From contig OX328109.1 of assembly GCA_946811185.2 (NCBI GenBank), positions 3,782,001-3,846,000 on the forward strand: a stretch of 64,000 nucleotides of DNA. Reading direction: 5' to 3'. The position numbers and the translations under genes are program-made. This document shows positions 21,506-32,486 of the stretch, piece after piece (the first letter of the stretch is position 1; each line of letters starts with the position of its first letter). The notes under the pieces are model-generated. The model searched no databases and was not told the DNA's origin. It saw only the letters and a list, made by a program, of their open reading frames with translations. Origin of the DNA: Hippopus hippopus (Eukaryota > Mollusca > Bivalvia > Cardiida > Cardiidae).

Positions 21506-21791
21506 CTGAGCCATGATCTGTGAAATGGGGGTTTAATGCATCTCCGTGATGCATTTTACTAAACAGGTCATCACATGATTATGGATTCATAAAATAGATT
21601 TATTCTATACATGTATAGGATTTAGTGTATCAATCAACGGAATCTGGAGGTAAAGTGGTCCTTTGACATGCTGAAAATTAACAAATTGCAAAAAGTATCG
21701 ACTCACATCAGCCTGCGAGGACTGCGCAGGCTGACACGCGTGGATACTTTTTGCAGGTGCATTAAGCCCCCTTATCCCAGAGCATGGCTCA
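21506..21791 (-). mobile_element. MITE A, copy 15
   Basis: Full-length minus copy (TGAGCCATGATCTGTGAAAT ... CAGAGCATGGCTCA) with a diverged hairpin and a small insertion near 21610. Confidence 0.75.
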
Positions 21792-22055
21792 TGTACTATT
21801 CAAAGAGATTTTGTTACATACTCATAGAGAAATTTGTGGTACATAAAAGCTGAGGGTAGTAACTGACTTTGGAATGTCTAAAGATAATTAGTTGTGACCG
21901 TTATTTTCTCCATACCATATGGAAACACCTGTAATGCCTGGTCACATTCGGCAATCCTCGGATGATCTGGTGATCAAGTTAGATCAAGTTAGGTACGGAA
22001 TCGGCCGAGTTGTGACGAGTGGCGCGGTCATAGGCGAACTTGGAACATTTAAGAT

Positions 22056-22398
22056 TTGAGCCACGCCCTCTATGAAAAGGGGGGGGGTGCTTATTGCATT
22101 TGCAAAAAGTATCGACCAGGTCAGCTTGACCTGGGTCGATACTTTTAGCTACTGGTCAATTCTCTGAATGTAAAAAGGACCATTCGTTCTCGTGATTCTA
22201 TTGGTTGTTAGACAAAATGGATTTTATAGATTCATGGTTAGGTCCATATCGTCGGTTTACTTCCAAAACCTCGTAACTACAGCTTGTTACAAGCTGTAGT
22301 TACGAGGTTTTGGAAGTAAACCGACGATATGATGAACTACTTGGTACAATGTATTACAGAGATGAATTAAACCCCCTTTTGCATGAACATGACCCATA
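22056..22398 (+). mobile_element. MITE A, copy 16, hairpin apex deleted, holding a perfect palindrome
   Basis: The usual hairpin is reduced to GACCAGGTCAGCTTGACCTG: the apex with the GCGCAG core is gone. A separate 87-bp perfect palindrome (22245-22331) sits in the AT-rich arm. A second A-type end (CCCCCTTTTGCCAGATCATG) follows at about 22405-22431. Confidence 0.7.
22245..22331. repeat. Perfect 87-bp palindrome
   Basis: The left arm 22245-22287 (starts CATATCGTCGG, ends CAGCTTGT) is exactly complementary to the right arm 22289-22331, with a single T at 22288. No mismatch was seen over 43 pairs. The insertion lies in a family A copy, and other A copies lack it. Confidence 0.9.
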
Positions 22399-22431
22399 TC
22401 ATTGACCCCCTTTTGCCAGATCATGGCTCGT

Positions 22432-24250
22432 TTTATTTTTTATCCTAATTGTTTAGAAAAGACTATCAAGATCTATAGCGAGGTCACTGCCATCTGGAGT
22501 GTTAGTCATACTAAGTTACTAAGGCGGTATGAAAACGATTCATTGTATAGACCGAATTCTTTGCGCGTTTTATCCCGAGATTTCTGTTAGCTCTCAGTGT
22601 CAAAGGCCCTGAGGTAATTACTGTCGCTATAAACCAATCAAAAGTACCTCTTATAGGAAACGCAACAACTCTTTGTGTGTAGTTTGGTGACAGGTGGAAT
22701 TTTAATGCGTCAGAGTTGTCAGATTCTTGCCCATGACGTCATAATGACGAGAAGATACTAAGCCGAAGTATGACCCCCGTGTACTGACAGTCACTTAAGG
22801 GTGTTCGCTTCAGTGAAACACCGTGGTCTACGAAGACGTACATTTCACCGGATACTTGTTCACCGTATCACCGATTTCTACCAAGTTGATACCGGTTCGG
22901 GAATCACTATTATTCGGATAATCTTTGAAGTCTCGATCTAAATGTTACTTTTACGTTGTTGATTTTCGGTCGATGAAACGCAAAAAAGGTCGGTTCATTT
23001 CACTTAGATGTTCTGATAATTACGATAGATATTTCGATAATAACAGAAACAAGCATAGACAAACGTCGTCATCTGACAGCGCTAGTTTTATTTTTTCTAC
23101 AGTTCGATCTGGTTGAATCGAGTAAGTCAACATCTTGAATATGGCCATTATATGAAAACAGTATTTCCTCAAAGAAAAAAAGAAAAGAGAGAAAAGCAGT
23201 TACATGTACATGTAAATCTTACCTTTTCTTTTCAGGCCCCGAATAAAGGGGTATAATGATATTTTAAAACTGTAGGTATGGCTGTGTGTCTATCTGATTA
23301 GTTAGTTTGTCCATCCGAAATAGTTTCTGTTTCTGCTCTGTATATAACTCTGTATCTGTCATTCCTGGATGCATATATATGAAACGTAGAATTCGAAGTA
23401 CTTGTCATCAATTAGGAATGTATCATGAAGAAGACTCTATCTTCAACGTTTAGGAATTATTGCCCTTTCATGATTTTTTTCTTTGCCTCTCTGACATGGT
23501 TTGAACATATTTCATTTAATATACTTCAATATATTTAAATGTATTGTGTAAAGCACAATAATTCAGTGTGAAAAGGATTGGGACAAAAAGCATAAAAGCT
23601 TATATAGCTCCTCTTGGTAATTTCCTGATGCATGTTCATGAAATGTAGTCCATATATTCATCGCTGCGCTGCCTGGGGAAGTGTCATGAAATATGTCAAA
23701 GTTGATTTCGGCAGTAAAATACCACCGTATCGGAGTGTGGGTCAAATATGAGTCGGCATGTTACGTTTCAGTCTGATCTTGGTCTGCTCTGTCTGCTTCT
23801 AAAAGTGCATTGAGTCGTGCTGAGCAGCCCAAGGGTTAATTCGCTATACGAATTAATTTGTTCTAAAAGCATTACTATCATAGGCGTTGAGCATTTCTAT
23901 ACCTTTTTAAAACCAATACATCAACCTGTATTATGGCTGTTTATGTATGGTTTTTGAGCCGATATTTTCGGAACCGGAAGACCAGCACAACATTTTCTCG
24001 TCAGAGCCATCGGCTCTGAATATAAAGTTTCTTACCCGTGTATGTGCTATAATAGGTTGATAAAGAAGGGTTAAGGATGTAGGAGGCACGGTAATTTGGC
24101 AGAGATCGCAACTGCTGGAGGCTGACAAGTACCAATAGACTAAATGGTCAGTTGGTTCTCTCGACCCGGTCATTTCACCTAACAGATATCAAGGTAAATG
24201 GAATAAACTTGTAAAGGACGGGGAGTCATGCTGCTGTAGTTACAGTGTCT
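22432..24250. other. Stretch without recognised genes
   Basis: Apart from a short degraded MITE C piece near 23766-23840, no family repeat is clear here. One CRE-type TGACGTCA lies at 22734-22741. A minus frame at 24173-23931 (ending DGSDEKMLCWSSGSEN...) is open but unrecognised and has no supporting splice structure. Confidence 0.4.
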
Positions 24251-24256
24251 TATAAA

Positions 24257-24331
24257 CAAGCCATGCTCTGTCAAAAGGGGGCTTAATGTATCAGGGAAAA
24301 AGTTTCCATCTATATCAAGCCTGCACAGTCT
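24257..24331 (+). mobile_element. MITE A, copy 17, broken at the hairpin apex
   Basis: AAGCCATGCTCTGTCAAAAG to CAAGCCTGCACAGTCT; family similarity stops at the middle of the hairpin. Confidence 0.6.
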
Positions 24332-24350
24332 GAACAATTTATGTTATGAA

Positions 24351-24622
24351 TGAGCCATGCTCTATGAAAAGGGGGCTTTATGTACCTGCAATAAAAGTAT
24401 CTACCCATGTCAGCCTGCGCAGTCCGGGTAGACTGTCTTGGGCCGAAACTTTTTGGTATTGGTCAATCTTCTGCCGGCCAACGGACCAGTGTACCGTAGG
24501 GTCATAATTCAGACGGTAGTTATACGAAATAGCTTTTATGGGTCTATAAATATGTGATAAATTGCTTTGTATAATGCATCACGGAGATGCATTAAGCCCC
24601 CTTTTGCCAGAGCGTGGTTCAT
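24351..24622 (+). mobile_element. MITE A, copy 18
   Basis: Full length (TGAGCCATGCTCTATGAAAA ... CCAGAGCGTGGTTCA). The second hairpin arm is diverged (GGGTAGACTGTC). Confidence 0.75.
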
Positions 24623-24743
24623 TAATTATATGTGTGTTTTTGGGCCGGTGGCCTTTGTTTACAAAATAAATGCTTTGACTTGAAACTTTCAAAAACCGTC
24701 TCCCTGAAAGATCGTGAAAAAAAAAACACCACCTTGTTTGATA

Positions 24744-24977
24744 AAGGGTTGATCCTTTATTAAACAACTGTGGGTTTTAAATAAGAATCCAGAGAAGAAA
24801 CCTTTTGAAAACGTTGCGAGAAAAAGAGATAATGCTGGTATCCAGCATTTTCTCCTTTTCCCACAATGTTTTCTACCTTTTTTGAGACAAAACCCTCATA
24901 TAAGTCGCATTTATTTTGTCGTCTGCAAATACTTTCAATTCGGACAAGTCTATAACTTTGTCGTCATAGAAAGGTTT
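24744..24977 (+). mobile_element. MITE B, copy 8
   Basis: The left arm is diverged, the hairpin (GAGATAATGCTGGTATCCAG) is clear, and the right part has GTCGTCTGCAAATACTTTCA. It abuts an inverted B copy. Confidence 0.65.
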
Positions 24978-25212
24978 AAATCTTTACCAAACGACAAAAT
25001 TTTGGCCCAAATTGTAAAGCATCTTTAGACGACAAATCAAATGTGGCTAAGATAATGGTATTTTTTTTTTTTCTTTGAAAGGGTAAAAAACATTGTGGAA
25101 AAAAGGAGAAAATGCTGGTTGCCAGCATTTTCTCCTTTTTTCCACAATGTTTTCAAAAGCTTTCTTCTTCTGGATCGTTCAGACTTGGGATTGTTCGGTA
25201 AACTGTTAAACA
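24978..25212 (-). mobile_element. MITE B, copy 9, head-to-head with copy 8
   Basis: CCAAACGACAAAATTTTGGC on the left, a near-perfect hairpin AAAGGAGAAAATGCTGGTTG, ending GTTCGGTAAACTGTT. With copy 8 it forms a large inverted repeat of about 470 bp. Confidence 0.75.
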
Positions 25213-25439
25213 GACAAAAGCATTAATTAGTTCATTCTTATTATATCGACATAAAGTGTTGTCTGATTAAACATGGCGACCTCAGGTGACAGTGTTTTGC
25301 TCGTTCTGGGTAAACATGGCTAAAACAAGAATTTCCGATATATGAAAAAAAGTCCATCTACCACAATATTGTACAAACAAAAAGGCAATTATTCAAACAG
25401 ACAATACGATTTTTAACTCTTTAAAAAAAGATAAAACTA

Positions 25440-25640
25440 CACTCTTGTCTGAATTATTTGCAGACCAGAAACTCAATGCAAATTGTTGAATTTGTCTTAG
25501 AAAGGGTAGGAAACACGGTGCGAGAAGCAGATAATGACGGATACTGACTAGCATTTTCTCCTTTTTCCATAATGTTTTTCAAAAGCCTTCTTCCTCAAGG
25601 TCTGTAAAACTTTGGATTGTGTGCTAAAAGGTTGGCCTAA
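25440..25640 (-). mobile_element. MITE B, copy 10, diverged
   Basis: TTTGCAGACCAGAAACTCAA, an imperfect hairpin and GTGTGCTAAAAGGTTGGCC in B order. Confidence 0.55.
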
Positions 25641-25778
25641 TACTTTTTTGGTTCTACTTTTCACAGCGGCCTTATTTCAACGCGTTGTACATAGACTATC
25701 TATCAAGCATTATAGAATGGTTAGAAATGGAACATTGCTGCTTTTTATCATAGAAATATAATCCGAATTTACAAAAAG

Positions 25779-25905
25779 TAGCCGGTGGCTTTATAAGAAT
25801 AATGTGCTGAACACCAGTAAAAGAAACTGAAGAAAAGCATGTGCACCGGCCGCGGCGATTGAATTGACATAATGTTGAAAACGACGTTTAACAATAGAAA
25901 AATCA
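25779..25905 (+). mobile_element. SINE 3' fragment
   Basis: GTAGCCGGTGGCTTTATAAG, CACCGGCCGCGGCGATTGAA and TTGAAAACGACGTTTAACAA match the last 120 bases of the 12657 SINE. Confidence 0.6.
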
Positions 25906-26039
25906 AAATGTTTTTTACCCTTTATCAAACGATCCGATTTGTACTTTTAACTGTCTAGACAAAGGTCGAGTTAAAATTATCTAACGATGAAAGAGTTATA
26001 AACATACTTGTGAAAGATGGATTATTAAAAAAACAAAGA

Positions 26040-26165
26040 GCTTGGACCATACAATGAATTTGGGTGACATAAAATAAAAAAGAATATTTTGGCAATAGGA
26101 CATTTTGCTCGTTACAAGCATTTTGTTGTTGTTGTTGTTGTTGTTCAACCACAATGCTTTTCAAA
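26040..26165. repeat. Probable MITE B remnant with a TTG microsatellite at its apex
   Basis: GACATTTTGCTCGTTACAAG, then a TTG run (26126-26145), then CAACCACAATGCTTTTCAAA. The flanks look like a decayed B hairpin whose apex has been replaced by TTG repeats. Confidence 0.4.
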
Positions 26166-26364
26166 CCGGTCACTTGCAACAGGAAACAGTGACTTAACAC
26201 AGCCTCTCGATATCCGGATCTTTTTATCACTACTTGTGAGGTCACATGGGATATGAAGGATAAAACGTGAAATAAATAGAGGAAAACGTAAATTATCGAG
26301 CATTCGGTGTAATTTTTGGCAATGTGGAATCAACAAAAACTGTTAAATCCTTTACCTGCTAAAT

Positions 26365-26562
26365 AAGTGAAATGAAACTTTCAAGCAGACACTAAAAACT
26401 AAAATTTTGCGATTTTAAAGGTACCTGTATTTTTTGGGGGAAATATCCTTATCGGACAGTGTAGATCTAAGATCAGACTGCACGTTCTGTGCAGTCTGAT
26501 CTTGATCTACACTGTCCGCAAAAGGTCTTTGAGTCGCGGTTTGCAGCCTAAGGGCTAATTTG
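26365..26562. mobile_element. MITE C, one-hairpin copy
   Basis: GAAACTTTCAAGCAGACACT, the interior, CCTTATCGGACAGTGTAGAT, the hairpin GATCAGACTGCACGTTCTGT and the end GTCTTTGAGTCGCGG. Confidence 0.75.
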
Positions 26563-26604
26563 TAACGCCTGGCATTGCCCTACAGCCGGATCCTGAATCT
26601 ATGG

Positions 26605-26832
26605 ATATTAGCTTTTTACCAAACGACAAAATCTTCAACTTGTCCAAATTGAAAGCATTTGCAGACGACAAATTAAATATGACTCAAATGATGAGATTTG
26701 TCTTTGAATGGTCAGGAACATTGTGCAAAAAGGTGAAATTGCTGGCTACCAGCATTTTCTCCTTTTTCCATGATGTTTCCTAAAGGTTTTTTCGTCAAGG
26801 TCGATAAAAGGTGGGATTGTGTGGTAAAAGAC
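26605..26832 (-). mobile_element. MITE B, copy 11
   Basis: TTACCAAACGACAAAATCTT, GCATTTGCAGACGACAAATT, an imperfect hairpin, ending GTGTGGTAAAAGAC. Confidence 0.7.
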
Positions 26833-26844
26833 ACAGCTTTTATG

Positions 26845-26990
26845 GACGAAGAAGAGGGAGGGCGAGAGTGTGGGGGGATGAGAGAGACAGATAGAAAGAC
26901 AGGGAGAGGCAGATAGACATTGAGAAAGTGGCAGGAGGTTGGAATGACAGAGAGACAGACAGAGAGACGGACGGACAGACAGTTAGTGTA
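26845..26990. repeat. GAGA/GACA-rich tract
   Basis: Interrupted GA and GACA units. The minus frame across it (SLSVSLSFQ...) is an artefact. Confidence 0.8.
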
Positions 26991-27212
26991 TGGCGTGTAG
27001 TATATGAAGACAGAGAGGATAAGAGATGGATAGTAGCGAAGGGTGACATAAAATATAAAAACTCAGAGCAAAAAGCAAAATACGAATTAATATTTGTCTG
27101 TATATAGAAAATGATATCACCGGTACAACTATTAACTTTGTTTATCTTACAATTTTGAAATGATTGTGAACAAGAAATATCCTTAAAAAAGATACACGGC
27201 GTAAATGTTCTC

Positions 27213-27335
27213 GCCAATACGTCTGCGGGGCCCGCAGAACAAACATGTCCTTGTTTTTGACCAATCGCAAATTTCTATTTATTCATTCGAATGTGATACC
27301 AGAAGTAGGTCAAAAGCCAGCGCATTCAGCTACGC
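27213..27335 (+). repeat. Interspersed repeat I, copy 2
   Basis: GGGGCCCGCAGAACAAACAT, TTTTTGACCAATCGCAAATT and AGTAGGTCAAAAGCCAG match the reverse of 21042-21178. Confidence 0.5.
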
Positions 27336-27548
27336 CGAACTAGCAATTTCCTTTTCTACCATGCCATGGTCTTTTTTATTCGTGTCTTACATTCTAATTC
27401 ATGTTGAATTTCGATATTTTGCAAAGATGTTTTTTACACTGGTTTGCTTCAATTTTCGTAACAGGATGCGATAATCTTCAAAGCTAAACTATACTGCAAA
27501 TAATTATTTCTAAAATTACAGGCTTTAAGAAAAGAGCAAAACGATCAC

Positions 27549-27733
27549 GGTCCGCATTCTCCAACTATTCCCAAGAATGTTCTTAGTCTTTTTCTCAGAA
27601 ACTTTTCTAAATTTGAAAATAACAAAACTGCTAATTGGCTAAAACGAAAGGTTTAGCCGATCAGAAGTTGTGTTACTTTCTATATCTAGAATTGGACTTG
27701 AATGAAGTTAAGAATGGTTGATGAATACGGACC
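27549..27733. mobile_element. MITE E, copy 5
   Basis: CCAACTATTCCCAAGAATGT, CTAATTGGCTAAAACGAAAG / GTTTAGCCGATCAG, and GTTAAGAATGGTTGATGAAT. The inverted arms are clear. Confidence 0.75.
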
Positions 27734-28204
27734 TAGTACGTTCACAGTCGAAGCCGAAGGCAAAAGCTCAACAAGTCACGAGTAGCACCTGGGGGGTTAA
27801 GACAGATAGCTATCCCATTATCTGGATTTTACAGTATGCCCTGGCACCATTTGATTTAAACATGCTCATCATGTAATTAACATCGTCTAATGATCCAGAT
27901 TTATTCCAGATAATGATAAAGAGGTGTCTTTTGAAAGGTTGTTTAATTTGATTTACCTTGCTTGAATTGGACTTAACGCAACTCGCAACCATAGGTTACT
28001 GTCTTCATAAACAGCTTAAGAGGCCGGAAATGGTTATACCACAGAATTCGGCTTCGAAACCGGGATCTTAATGCAGTAACGTTGCATGTATGAGAATGTA
28101 AACACTGTTTCTGGGTAACAATACGTTCCGGTTTACCCCGGTATACTAACTACTTATCACCGGGAGGAACCGTGGATGGGGCGCGGAGCAATACTTTTAA
28201 CACG

Positions 28205-28425
28205 GGACTTTAACAATCTCGAGTTTCACCGACCCTGAGAAAAAACGGTTTTGAAAACTTTATTGGAAAAGAAGATAATGCTGGTAACCAGCATTTTGTC
28301 CTTTTTCCACAATTTTCCCAACCTTTTCACAGACAAATCCATCGTTTGAGCCATGTTTAAATTTGTCCTCTGCATATGCTTTCATTTAGACAAGTCAAAA
28401 AATTTGTCATTTGATACAGGATTTT
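28205..28425 (+). mobile_element. MITE B, copy 12
   Basis: TTTCACCGACCCTGAGAAAA, the hairpin AAGATAATGCTGGTAACCAG, then CCTCTGCATATGCTTTCATT and a degraded right end. Confidence 0.65.
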
Positions 28426-28589
28426 CACCATGGTTGATCCCGTTGTTCACTGCATCTTATATTTTGTTCAGAAATTCTCCTAAAGATATTAGACATTTCG
28501 ATCCGGGATCGGAAATGTATGCTTCATAATTTATTCCCTTTATTAGCATTTTTAGACATAGTGGTAGCTGAATCAATTACTGGTATCGA

Positions 28590-28690
28590 ATATAGTCCAA
28601 GATCAAAACTGCAGGAATGTGCAGGCTGATATTTGTCTACGCTTTCTTCAAAACAATGTCCTTAGTTGCGTTTGGTAGGGTAAGGGCTTA
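28590..28690. mobile_element. MITE C, degraded copy
   Basis: AGTCCAAGATCAAAACTGCA, GTGCAGGCTGATATTTGTCT and GCGTTTGGTAGGGTAAGGG keep the C order, with many changes. Confidence 0.45.
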
Positions 28691-29117
28691 AGCGTGGTAC
28701 GTGGAGAGGTTTCGACGATAGTGGAAGGAGAGCCTACTTGACTTGTTATAAACAACCGGAACGGTTTTCGCCGGATATATAGGCGGGCATGTCATTCTTG
28801 AGTGTAAATTCAAGGGTATTTAACGTGAACTATATCGGCCTTTACGTTTATTTTGGTGATAAACTTGTGAACTAGCGAGGCGGCTTTGGCACGAGACTAA
28901 GTGGTTCTATCAAGCACGTGCTATATTCTATGACGTCATCACGGTGGTTCTACACAGAAAATTGGCAATGGATGTAGGTCAGTAACATTGAAACTGTGGT
29001 ACTATACTTTTTTTGTATCGTTTCTTTTTTATTTGAAACTTGAAGTTTTTGTTCACGTTTTTCTCATGGAATTCTGGATATTGCTGTTACCTGCAAACGA
29101 GATTCTTAAAGTAACAG

Positions 29118-29412
29118 TGGCTGCCAAAAGTAAAGGTGTTAAAATGCGTTTAAATTTAAATCATACCATTTAAAACTATGGAAATTATTGTGAAGATGAC
29201 AATCTGTTCTTGTACAATCGGTCTTAGTGTTAGTCGCTGGAAGATAGATTACTTTCAAAACTATGTTAAATGTTGCCAGGTGACTATGTCTTTTGTTTAC
29301 TGTTTGCCTGATTTCAAAATTCATTTTTCTGCCAGCGACTAACACTTGGACCGACCACATGATAACAGATTGTAATCTTCACAATATTTTCCATTCTTTT
29401 AACACCTGCACT
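29118..29412. mobile_element. MITE F, copy 1
   Basis: Long inverted arms of about 100 bp: GGAAATTATTGTGAAGATGA, CAATCTGTTCTTG and GTGTTAGTCGCTGG on the left are mirrored by CCAGCGACTAACACTTGG, AACAGATTGTAATCTTCAC and AATATTTTCCAT on the right. The short middle is not palindromic. No coding capacity. Confidence 0.75.
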
Positions 29413-29496
29413 TTTTTTTTTAACCTTTAAAATCAACTCCTGTGCGACTGTAAGGTGTGGATTGCTCGTAAAGTTTCAGTCAATCAATCACAATAT

Positions 29497-29760
29497 GGCC
29501 TGCAAAACGCGAAAAGGGGCATTCGGACATTTGCGTAAAGTGTCGTCTCGGATCAGGCTGCGCAGTCCGCGCAGGCTAATCCGAAACGGTACTTTCCGTT
29601 TTTTTTTTGTAATTTTCTGTTTTGCACAAGTCTACTGTAGCACAAAATCTAATGTAGTCGTAAAGTGCCGTCTCGGATTAGCCTGCGCGGACTGCGCCGG
29701 CTGATCCGAGACGACACTGTACGCAAATGTCCGAATGCCCCTTTTCGCGTATTGCAAGCC
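29497..29760. mobile_element. MITE D, copy 3, beside A
   Basis: The ends GGCCTGCAAAACGCGAAAAG and CGCGTATTGCAAGCC are flanked by ATAT on both sides (29493-29496, 29761-29764). Both hairpins are present, and a T-run interrupts the spacer. MITE A starts eight bases later. Confidence 0.8.
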
Positions 29761-29767
29761 ATATAAA

Positions 29768-29837
29768 TGAGCCGTGGTCTGTGAAAAGATGGTTTAATGC
29801 ATCTGCAAAAAGTATCGACCAGGTCAGCCTGCGCAGA
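29768..29837 (+). mobile_element. MITE A, copy 19, broken at the hairpin apex
   Basis: TGAGCCGTGGTCTGTGAAAA to GTCAGCCTGCGCAG; family sequence ends exactly mid-hairpin. Confidence 0.7.
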
Positions 29838-29844
29838 CGAGCCC

Positions 29845-30062
29845 AAGGATTTAGTCTTTTACCACACAATTCGTAGTTCAAGGAAAAATAAATGAAAACA
29901 TTGCAGGAAAAAAAGAAAACGATTGTAATCTGCAATTCGTCCTTTCTCACAACGTTTTCCAACCTTTCGAAGAAAAATCAAGTCGTTGGAGTCACACTTT
30001 ATTTGTCATCTGTAAATGTTTTCTATTCGAACAAGCCTTAAATTTCATCTGGTAAAGAGTAA
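29845..30062 (+). mobile_element. MITE B, copy 13
   Basis: TTTTACCACACAATTCGTAG, a decayed hairpin and CATCTGGTAAAGAGTAAC at the right end. Confidence 0.6.
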
Positions 30063-30094
30063 CAGCTAGATGTAACAATTAAAAGCAACGCATG

Positions 30095-30228
30095 TTAGTA
30101 AAGTAATGATGATAATGATGATGATGATAATAATAATAATGATATTGTAGATGATGATGATGATAAATAATAATGATAATAATAATAATGATGATGATGA
30201 TGATGATGATGATAATAGTGATAACAGC
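30095..30228. repeat. GAT/AAT microsatellite
   Basis: Mixed GATGAT and AATAAT trinucleotides over about 130 bases. Confidence 0.9.
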
Positions 30229-30349
30229 AATAAAGACCTTTCAACATTAGTATGAAAGCAAATATTTAAAAACGGGCAATTGTCTCTTTTTCAAAGATAT
30301 TCATAAAATCTGTCGGTCTACTATGTTTAAAGACACACAAACTTGTATT

Positions 30350-30584
30350 TGAGCCATACTCTAGGAAAAGGGGCTTTAATGCATCTCCATGACGCATTAT
30401 ACCAAACAAGTCATCACATAATACTGGATCCATAAAATCCATTGAGTCCTGAGGTAGAATGGTCCTTTGACCAAAAGAAAAAAGTTTCGACAGAGTTCAG
30501 CCTGCGCAGTCTGTCTGCGCAGGCTGACCTGGGTCGGTACCTTTTGCAGATGCATTTAGCCCCCTTTTCACAGAGCATGACTCA
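30350..30584 (-). mobile_element. MITE A, copy 20
   Basis: Minus copy TGAGCCATACTCTAGGAAAA ... CAGAGCATGACTCA, with the hairpin CAGCCTGCGCAGTCTGTCTG. Confidence 0.8.
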
Positions 30585-30657
30585 TTTATGTAATGGGTCG
30601 AGCGAGGCCTGCAGTCGTCATGTTATTTGTTGTTAAGTCTTATCATTCTTGATAAAC

Positions 30658-30848
30658 TAAATGAAACTTTCAAGCCGATAGTAAAAAACCCAAATGATGC
30701 TATTTCAAATGCATTTTTTTTTAAGAAGATTATCTCCTTATCGGACAGTGTAGATCCAAGATCAGACTGCAGGTTCTGTGCAGTCTGATCTTGATCTACA
30801 CTGTCCGCAAAAGGATCATTGAGTCCCTCTTACCAGCCTAAGGGTTAA
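30658..30848. mobile_element. MITE C, one-hairpin copy
   Basis: GAAACTTTCAAGCCGATAGT, CCTTATCGGACAGTGTAGAT, the hairpin GATCAGACTGCAGGTTCTGT, ending CAGCCTAAGGGTTAAC. Confidence 0.75.
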
Positions 30849-31074
30849 CATAGTATGTTATATTATGATGGTTATGGTAATACTTTACTTGACTTCTCTT
30901 ATACCCCTGGGACAGAGATGAAAAGAAAAAGGAAATTTCATAGATGTTCTGTGAAATGTAACTATATACAGGGAAAATAGAATGAATAGAACATCAAGCT
31001 ATTTCTTTGCATTACACTAAGGAAAGGATATAAGAAGGGCTTTAAGTAACTGCCTGACTGCAGAATAAACACGA

Positions 31075-31212
31075 AAGCCTGTCTTTGAAAGAATAGAAAA
31101 CGCTGTGGGAAAAGGAGAAAATGCTGGTAACCCGCATTTTCTTCTTTTCCAACAGCGTTTTCAACACTCCTTCCCCAAGGTTGTTAAAAAAGGAGACTGA
31201 TCGGTGAAAATT
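31075..31212. mobile_element. MITE B, copy 14, partial
   Basis: The hairpin GTGGGAAAAGGAGAAAATGC and right block AAGGTTGTTAAAAAAGGAGA are seen; the outer left part is missing. Confidence 0.6.
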
Positions 31213-31404
31213 ATCAATGTAAATGAAATTATTCTCTAAAGTGCCAAAACGCCTTATTTTCCCTTTTTTTTTAAATTACGCACTTGCGTATTGTGCGTTA
31301 TGGGCGCTGCGCCCTCGCCCTGTATGATATATTACTTGGTCCATGTATTTTATCATTCAGCAAACCTTAGTTGATTTGTTGATCAAATCCCTCGGCTATA
31401 TTAC

Positions 31405-32155
31405 GATGGATGATATGCACCTACACGATACATTTCTTCGCCGGAAGTAGACCGCTTTACCGTTCATAAAATTGTAAGACTGCTGATCGAAAAAAAAAAA
31501 GTAAACACGAGTCACAATTGTTTATCGAAATCTTTCTAAATTTCCGTCGATAAACAGTTTGTAAAATAAAACAATATAACGTGGTTTATCAACTACGTTT
31601 GCAGTTTTCACCGGCAGAATGACATACATGAATAGCTTCACAATGGTTATTGATGAATTTTATGTTGTTGATATCATTGCTAAAAGATTTTCATGGGCGC
31701 CGCCATGTTTACGATTATGTGACATGTGATCAAAATGGAAACCTCTTTGATACGGACGAGGTTAGTTGTAGTTGCGGAATCGGCCGAGTTGTGACGAATG
31801 TGTATTTTCTATACCCCAATTTATTATCTTCCGCTAGATGGCATTCTTCAAATACACATCTACTGTATCTGATTTGGGCATTCTGAGTACAGAAACGGAC
31901 TACTTTTCAAAACAAAAACCGTTACTTTTAATTTCAAAATAAACGTTTACTCAATAAAACGCTACATGGTGCGATTCATTCAGCTATGATCAGCTAGCAT
32001 GTAACCTATGCACCGGCCATTTATTAAAACAGCCCTTACAGGCTTGGGTAATAACTTCGGTAAAAGCCCTACTTTTCTCCTGTATAGGAGATGGGTGATG
32101 CGTCATAGCAGACAAATCGAACCTTCGAAGAATATGACATGCGCAGACAACGTAT
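31405..32155 (-). repeat. Interspersed repeat G, copy 2, rearranged
   Basis: Reverse matches to 15338-15660 lie at 31405-31465 (TTTCTTCGCCGGAAGTAGAC) and 31905-32155 (GCACCGGCCATTTATTAAAA, GAATATGACATGCGCAGACA), with about 440 unshared bases between. GGAATCGGCCGAGTTGTGAC at about 31778 recurs at 21991, a further small shared block. Confidence 0.45.
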
Positions 32156-32486
32156 CACAATGCGCTCAATCGAACTCGCCAAGGGCGACCAACGATGCTA
32201 GTAAGCCAATACTTGGTTCATTATGTATCATTTTGTCTGACACATAAATAAAACAAGGTGTGTTATATGAGCTGGAAAATCGTCTACCGGGTTTCGGGTG
32301 GCAGCTTCGTCAGAGATAACCGGTGCAACTGTGATTTATTTCACTAATTAGTTTATGTTAGGTTATTTATGCGTTATATCATAAGTATACTATTGATAGA
32401 GTATTGATAGTGCGTTTGATTTATATTTTTGCTTAGATATAATGAATTGATTGCGTGTGCATTGGTGGATGACTTGCTTTAAAGAC

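Noticed and set aside
23931..24173. 80-residue minus-strand frame with DGSDEKMLCWSSGSENIGS
   Set aside because: It has an exon-like look and a GTAAG on the minus strand, but I recognise no family and see no partner exon. Transcript data would be needed.
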